NCBI RefSeq assembly: GCF_905163445.1
Contig: NC_053201.1
Coordinates: 6,892,001 to 6,956,000 of the forward strand
Length of the DNA: 64,000 nt
DNA from: Pararge aegeria
Taxonomy: Eukaryota > Arthropoda > Insecta > Lepidoptera > Nymphalidae
Direction: 5' to 3'
In this document: one piece after another, positions 57,001-64,000 of the stretch
Layout: each line of letters starts with the position of its first letter
Numbering within the stretch: position 1 is the stretch's first letter
The notes under the pieces: model-generated
Told to the model about the DNA's origin: nothing
What the model saw: the letters and a program-made list of their open reading frames with translations, nothing else
The model's database searches: none
Program-made: the position numbers and the translations under genes

Positions 57001-57469
57001 ACCTAACTACACTCCAGTACCTAATCTCAAATTAACGTCAATCGTTTCGCCAACCATTACACTTGTACATATTGAGAAAAAATGAAGCAGTTATATCCGT
57101 GCCAAAGGAAACAACGGCACTTTAGCTTGCAATTTGCTCCGAAAGCGGTGGAACGTGAGTATAATAAATTCACGGATAATACTGAGAAATTGCTTTAATC
57201 AGTACATAATGTCATAGAGTAACAACCTCCAAGTACCTCATAAAACATACCTTTATAGTATTTTCGTCAAGAATAATATAGTGAGGTAACTAATAAGATT
57301 TATTATGTAGGTTCCTAAGCTTGGCCTGAGCTCACATATTATTCTTCTCAGTAGAATCAGACAGTTGCTAGTAGAAATGTTCTTCACTATTTTAATTTTA
57401 TTATTATTCCAACAAGGTAAATATAAAGTTGTCCATGTTAAAATACGTATACATATTTAATAGGTTTCT

Positions 57470-57730
57470 GTACCTATGTGTTCCTCAACCACTGAACCGA
57501 TCTTGATAGAATTTACCTCACTGGTATATACCAGTGCTATTTCCATCCATATGGATGGAAATAGCAAATAGGATACTTATATCCCGGAAAAGCACCCAGG
57601 TAATGTCTCCGAGGGGTTTTAATAAGACATTTTGTCAGATTTAAATATGCACGTCGTCATAGAGAATTTATCTTGAAAAGATTTTAGACGGGCAAAGGAT
57701 ACTATTTATCCCGGGAAAAGTAACGGTTTT
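57470..57730 (+). repeat. Dispersed repeat H-like copy
   Basis: 'cctcaaccactgaaccgatc', 'gacgggcaaaggatact' and 'atcccgggaaaagtaacgg' fit the family. It encloses two palindromes. Confidence 0.45.
57521..57564. repeat. Two adjacent perfect palindromes
   Basis: 'ctggtatataccag' (57521-57534) and a 28-base palindrome centred on 'ccatatgg' (57537-57564), two bases apart. Confidence 0.8.
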
Positions 57731-58544
57731 TTTCGGGGTTTTTCGTAGCTGTCGTAGTCGTGTCGTGTCTGTAGTCTAAAATTTGTTCCAAGTCACACCA
57801 CAGCAATAAAACTTTAGAGGTAAGTAGGTCATAATATGGTATAGTTACCCGAATAGTTAACTTAAGTAAGTAAACGTAGAAAGAATCCCGTTCTCACCCG
57901 ATATGTTTGTAGGCAGGAGCGTAGCAAATGCGTACATAGTTTGAGTTTGGGTGGCTTTCCTGAGTTTAGCATGTAGAAAATTTGGAAAAAAGTTTAATAT
58001 GAGAGGCTGTTCCGACTGTTCTCTTTTTGAATTACTTAACCACCCGCGGGTGGGAATGTAGTGTTATCCACACGCAGTTTAAATAAAGAACGCCAATATT
58101 CCGAACATGAGTATGAAACAAAAAATTCAATCTTTCAGAAAAGATCATTCCTCTTTTTTTAAACAATACACTCGTACTCGTGTAGGAATAACATAGAATA
58201 AATACATTTTTTCACCCCAAGGAATTCGTAGAACCATAATGCGTACCTACCGCATAGTAGGTATTATTATTTTACTAAGCCACGCTCGAGGTAATGAAAA
58301 TACCTTGCAAGGTGCGAAATATTTTACCCTAACGAATATATTCGTAGGGGAGCACGTTATATGTTTACGCAAGTGGTGATTGGATGAGGCGGTGTCTAAA
58401 TCGTATTACTTAGTGCCATCGGAATTGTGAACGGAAATTGGTAAACGGTATCTTAGAAGTAATTTACATATTGTTTTCTATTTAATTTATTCATTTCGTA
58501 CCGAAATGTTCTTGTATAAACAAAGGATGTGAACAACCTGCCGT

Positions 58545-58705
58545 GTGGGGACGGCAGATCAGAATACAGTTGTCACCACCCCACCTTATAACGCGGGCGT
58601 TGTACGAGTCATTATCTGTGCTACTACCATCTACACCAACCAGCGTACCACCAATCTGCCCAGCGTGGAACTATGGGCAAACTCTTCAGGTGGACAGTAG
58701 CAGTG
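58545..58705 (+). repeat. Dispersed repeat E copy
   Basis: 'gacggcagatcagaatacag', 'gtgctactaccatctacacc' and 'gtagcagtggac' follow the 11278-11475 copy in order. Confidence 0.55.
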
Positions 58706-58869
58706 GACTTTAGAAGACTATTTATCGTAATGATGCTGTGGACAAGAAAACACTTAGTTCCACACCTAGTGACCAAACAGTGTAATAGGTTTGTAGGACG
58801 GCTATTGATTCCTATTTGGGAGTGCTATTTAGTTTACAGCACCGACGCAATGTTACCTGTTTATCGGTA

Positions 58870-59870
58870 AGGTATACTACGGTGAGTGTGCTCAGGAACT
58901 TCAGAATATTATTTCTCCGTCTCCGTTCTACCACAGAACAGAGAGACGCCGTGAGCGGTGGTATCCTTATGTGGTTAGTATCAATCGAACGTTTTTACTT
59001 TCGAGGCAAGAGTGAATAGGCATTTTAACAGCAATATTTTCTTCAAGCCCTATCGTGAATTAAAAAAAAGTCTATCTTCTATAGGCCACATTTACTCAGT
59101 CAAGCTCTATCTGGTAAAACATCACTTTTTACCTCAGCTTAATTCACGTGATTTCTAGCTTACGCTACCACTCCGCGTTAAAGCCAGACGAGATTATTTC
59201 AAGAGTGCGTATTTAATATTTAGGGTGTTGTAGAAGCTACTTTGCGTTACCTAATTATGCCAAACTGGATCTACCAGCGGTTATGTGATTAGCTTATGAT
59301 AAGTTAATTACAGGTGACTGATAGGTATAAGGGAACGCTGTCTAAGCCTGCCATAGCAACCAACAAATCATAAACATGGTAATAGCACTGAATATTTTTA
59401 TTAATTAATGAGTCAGTGGTACAAAGGTGTGTGCAACAAATATGCCTACATGAATACAGAATAATTGTTTCTGGATTTGAGTTAAGATAATCTCTGAAGA
59501 AGTAAAAAAATTTCACTCTCTTAAATTCACTCGTTTACAAATATACAAAATTGTAAATAGGTACCTCAGTATTTGTTCACTTCGTATCCCTAGAAAGAGT
59601 ACGCCTTTCGCTACAGTAAAACCAATTTTAAAACTCATGATTAAAAACGTGTTCATTTTGTATTAAGCTACTTGTATCGGCCTGGGAGGGTCGAAATTAA
59701 AATTGAAATTCTCGCTCTACAAGTCTACAGGCATTTAGTTTTCAGTTATTTGGGGACAGCGCAATAAATATCGTCAGGCGACAAACGTCCCAAATGCCGT
59801 AAGAGTTACTTTCAGATTTATAGTCACATTTTATCAAGCCGATAAATTAGCGCATTTCTTAAATCACAGA
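58870..59870. other. Stretch with little recognisable content
   Basis: No exon. It includes the short repeat block at 59625-59675 shared with 50345-50395. Confidence 0.35.
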
Positions 59871-59877
59871 TTCTGTA

Positions 59878-59947
59878 ATCTACTATACTACAGTATAGTA
59901 GATACTATACTACAGTATAGTAGATACTATACTACAGTATAGTAGAT
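59878..59947. repeat. Three tandem 22-bp palindromic units
   Basis: 'tactatactacagtatag' units with 10-base complementary arms around 'ac', repeated three times without change. Confidence 0.88.
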
Positions 59948-60634
59948 TTGAAAATGGTTATAAGTAGTAAGTTGTAGAAGAGATTTGTGTGACAGAACTC
60001 GCCGGGGAAGTCTTGCCGCCATTGTTATTTCTGTTGCCAAGCACCATTGCTATGTCCCGGTCTAAAGGGCATGGTAGCCGGTGTAATTTCAGGCACATGA
60101 GACTAAACACATACGCCCCAGGATGATGGGCACAGGGCTACATTTTGAAAGACTTGTACCTAGGATGACTTGCGAAGTATTGGTATGTTTATAGGCGATA
60201 GTATTGCACTTACCAGCCAGGAAGGCCATATTATTATGCTTGTAAATTCGTCAATTATTAATAAAAAATAGAGAGGGTGTATGTATTCCTCGGCAATGTG
60301 TTTATAGAGCCATCCTTGTGGAATGTAATCGGATTAGTTCCCCGTAATCGCCTCGCAAAATATACAAACTCATTGTATACCACTATAAGCCGTTTTGGGT
60401 TTTACTGCTAGTTAGGATGTGGAGCTTTGCTTATAAATTAACAATTTAGGCAGATTTAAGGACATGGCCTCGCATACCACATAAACTTATTTTAAACTTT
60501 TATGCTATGCTCATTTTCTGCGGTTTCAGATTATGATTAAATTTTTCATCTACTGAGCTCCATCAAAATGACTATTTTATGTTTGTTCAAGTGGTGGATC
60601 ACCAGGTTAGAATTTTGTAGAAATCGATGTACCT

Positions 60635-60700
60635 CTCCAAGAGGAGAAGAACCGTACCCTGTAGTGGGCCGGTAATGGGTTGATATGATGACGATGAAAC
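60635..60700 (+). repeat. SINE-B tail fragment
   Basis: 'ccctgtagtgggccggtaat' and 'gggttgatatgatgacgatga'. Confidence 0.65.
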
Positions 60701-63600
60701 TACCAAGTAATTATCTACATTTGTTTACTATAGCAACGCCATATTCCTTCACGACTTGTAAGTATAGTGTGTGTAACGCTGTTAATATCCAAGGAAAAAC
60801 CAAAAGGACATTTATTTGTGACATACCATCATTTTCCTCCTTTGTGTTACTTTGATTGATTTGGATGACGTTTCTTTGTGATTTCATTTAGGAAAGCGGA
60901 ATTCGCAGTGATGTACCTAATTTTTTATGAAAGCTGTGTGTGAATGGAATTCATACTTTTCAATTTTTTTTATCTTATATTTATATTTTTTAATTATCCG
61001 CAGCCTATTGACATCTTCCTCTTCCAAACGAGTGATGCTCTTACAACGCTGCTCAAATGCTAGTTGCTGAGCTTTAAAGACTGTGATCGCAACTTTGAAT
61101 AACCGGGAACGGAAGATTAACGTACTCTCTTATAGGAAGGACCTCGTTATCATGACCACTAGGCCAACAAGTCAGTTAACACCCTGTATTTCTAAATATG
61201 AAATCAGGACTCAAAGTACTTTTAAAGTATGGTTACGATAAGAATAACGTTTTTAGATCCATCAACAATTATAGCCTCACGATTTACGCCATTTTTCGTT
61301 CGGATTTTGATTAATTTCTAACCCAATAATGGTAACCGTAGTGTCACAGACGGATAGAGCCAACACAAAACTTAGCCAGATGTTTTGTCCTCGGATACAT
61401 GGGGGATACGTCGACCCAAGGTGACGACCTGTGATGCTCGGCCATTGACTTAAACGGGGCTGGTTATTGAGATGAGATTACTTAATACTCCCCCGAGGTC
61501 GTGGATGGAGACCATGCCCGGGTGTCGAAATAAATCAGGGAAAATTCTACATCCCAATGATTATTCCTGACCAGTGACCGTAGATAGCAGCAAGCTTGAG
61601 ACGTTTTTGCGGGTCAGTGCAGGGTACATTTCACTGATGAAAGCAGGATACAATTCAGGGCACAGCATAATAGCAAAGAAGCTTTTGCCTCGACTAGTTT
61701 GAGTGGTCCTTTGTAACAGTTGCACTCTTTGTGATGGCCGTAACTAACAATTACTGCTTTCATTGTAGTTTTCCTGTTGTATTTTAATTGTAAAGGTTGT
61801 TTTATTTAGCCGACTACCACTGTGTTTAATTAAATTGTTTTTCTATCCATCCTATTTATAACTTGAGTTGGGTTTGCAACCCTAAAACTTCCTCTGGTCT
61901 TTCGGTTACAATATTCAACTACGGCTTATTTTTTTTAAGCAGTGAATACAAGGTACTCTTCATAAAAAGTGCCGCCCTTGTCATCAACCTGAATCGTAGG
62001 TGTTATATCTAATGTGCCTGTAACTACAGCGGCAACCATGGCCTTCAGACACAAACACAGCAATGTCATTTGGCTCAGAAATGAGCTTGGCATTAGTACT
62101 TCCCCAGACGAGTTTGATTACAAAAGTATTACTACTCCTAATAAAAGTTATAGGTATTAGGTATCTCTTTCAAGAAATTATCAGTGCCATGCCAAGTTAT
62201 GATATTGGCTCTGTTCATTTCCGTGCCTCGGCCAGCATTTTAATTCTTCGGTCCGGGATTATGAGAGCACTATCGTGATTATAATAGATCAATTTCGCTA
62301 ACCCACATTTGGAACAGAGTGGCAGAGTGGCGCAAAATCCATCTCTCCCATCAATATCCTACGCCCAGCAGTGGGAAATGAGGATGTTAAACATGCACTT
62401 TAGCTATTTTACGTTTAAGTACAGTAGCGAAATCTAATTTTATTTCCATATAGAGTGTAAGTACAGAAACGGAGTACAAACAAAGGATTTAAATGTAAGT
62501 TTCAGAAAAGCGGAAACTGCATGAAACCAGTGAATCGACTTTGTTTGTTCCACTCGATTTTGGTGATCTCCGCTCAGTACTTCAATCCATTTCCCAAATT
62601 CAAGTTGAAGCTTATCTTGAATTTTAAAAAGTTCAAAGTCACATTGGGACATACCTACATTTTGTTTCGATGATATTTTTTTCTTTAATTATCTTGACGT
62701 TGTTTAACTTCGTGCCTAGGAATGTATGCTAAACCGTGGGTCTCGGTTATTGTTACTAATTTGTGGAAATTATATTTATGCCTTCCAGTTCCTAGCGTAG
62801 AGGGTCAAAGCTGTGTTTCCCTCAGTCCCCTGAGAGAAGTGGTCTGCCCCAGCAGTGGGATTTATCATCATCGAATTAAAAAGTGACGTTAATCACCAAA
62901 GATCCAAAGTGACCATCAAAATTAGAGACGAATGGTAAAAAGTGGTAAGATAACCCTCAGAAAAGCGTCATTAGAACTAAAAACATATAAAATATACCTA
63001 GCAAGTTTTATATGTTTACACATAAACATATAAAATAGGCTGTGTTTTAGTTTAGTTAAACACAAATTAAAGCTTTACAACGAAACAAAAGCCTCAACTA
63101 CTTCTGAACAGCTCGTGAAGTTTTACTACAGGAGACGAATTTTATGCTCCACACAAGCACTTCCAAAACTAATTACTGTTCGGAATTATAGCAAGTTTGC
63201 TGGAATTAAGTTGTTAGGCGGGATAACAGGATTGGGTTATACCCATTATCAAAGAGTGACTCTTCGACCATTTAAATTTACTTTACTAATTACATGTAAA
63301 TTATAAATGCTAAGTGGGGCTGCTTGTTTGTTGTACCGTTTTTGAGGAAGGTACGAGAGTACATTATTCCCGTATACATTGGAACCCAAAAATTGGGTCA
63401 CAATCTGTTGTAATTTTGCTTTATATTATAATAATTTATGTGATCTTGTATTATCTAGGTCGAGTTTTACTCGAACCTGGAGTGCCTGGAGTGTCCTACC
63501 GAACATGAGAACTTCCTTGACCTAAAAAGTCCCCCGTTTACATATACACGTTTTATAAGCAAATTACTTTAATGCATAAAGCTTGTTTTTTCAAGTATGT
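60701..63600. other. Gene-free stretch
   Basis: No frame looks coding. Short 'cccagcagtggga' blocks near 62350 and 62850 are 3' remnants of a repeat type seen elsewhere in lepidopterans. 'aacatataaaata' repeats occur at 62980-63040. Confidence 0.4.
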
Positions 63601-63690
63601 CGACCTCCCTCGCGCGGAGTTAAGCGTTGTGGTCTTTTAAGCGGTGGTCCCGTGTTTGATCTCCGCTAGGTGCTATCTGGGAAAACTTTA
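63600..63690 (+). repeat. SINE-C head fragment
   Basis: 'cgacctccctcgcgcgga' and 'ggtcccgtgtttgatctccg' are the A- and B-box region; the body is missing. Confidence 0.65.
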
Positions 63691-64000
63691 TTTTACGCGT
63701 GCGTATCATGAAGTAAAAGTCAAAATAAAAAGGAGGGTCATAAACATCCTATTTAATATTATATATCTCTGATCTCTGATAGACATAAAATTAATAATTT
63801 TTAATTTAAATTAAAACCTACGTTTAATTAAAATAAAAAATTATACACCAAAATAACACAGAAAATAACAATTTAAATTTGAAGCCCGAGGTTTACAATA
63901 GAGCAAGTTATTATAATAACCCATTCTATTATTTTAGTTCGGTTTCTAGACAACATGTAAAAACTAAAGGAAATTACGAAACTATACTTCTAACTGATAC

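Overview
The window looks like nuclear DNA from a lepidopteran insect, probably a butterfly, though no species can be fixed from this sequence. The reasons are AT-rich DNA, short coding exons split by GT-AG introns, proteins closest in form to insect orthologues, and dense tRNA-derived SINEs, decayed non-LTR retrotransposons and small DNA transposons of the kind common in butterflies and moths. There is no bacterial, viral or organellar block and no CRISPR array.

Four protein-coding genes sit in the left half. (1) Bases 2-2233 (+): the 3' part of a REXO1-type RNA exonuclease gene, cut by the window edge. (2) 7531-5151 (-): a complete three-exon Rad6/Ubc6 E2 ubiquitin-conjugating enzyme of 151 aa. 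(3) 8406-14633 (+): a complete seven-exon CCDC174 orthologue of 568 aa, head-to-head with the E2 gene. (4) 31791-14873 (-): a three-exon gene that I assembled by splice phase. It encodes a secreted, probably GPI-anchored Ly6/three-finger protein of about 345 aa with a long Thr/Glu-rich stalk; its exons are spread over 17 kb, with one intron of about 14.5 kb. Genes 1 and 2 converge, 2 and 3 diverge, and 3 and 4 converge with opposed poly(A) signals only a few dozen bases apart. Three of the genes are housekeeping functions (RNA processing, ubiquitin signalling, nuclear RNA biology). The fourth is a cell-surface protein. I see no sign that they form one pathway.

From about 32.8 kb to the right end I find no credible coding exon. 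This 31-kb stretch and the large Ly6 intron are filled with repeats. They include four tRNA-like SINE families (called A-D here), RT-derived relics of at least four non-LTR elements, and a 1.1-kb foldback sequence. They also include a 1,145-bp hAT-type element with a perfect 8-bp target-site duplication, a 146-bp hairpin MITE with a TTA duplication, an 828-bp TA-flanked inverted-repeat element, a tandem array with an internally inverted unit, and several short perfect palindromes.

No new multi-gene system is visible. The items most worth checking are the long-stalk Ly6 gene model, the DNA-transposon copies with intact target-site duplications, the foldback element, and the overlapping 3' ends of CCDC174 and the Ly6 gene.
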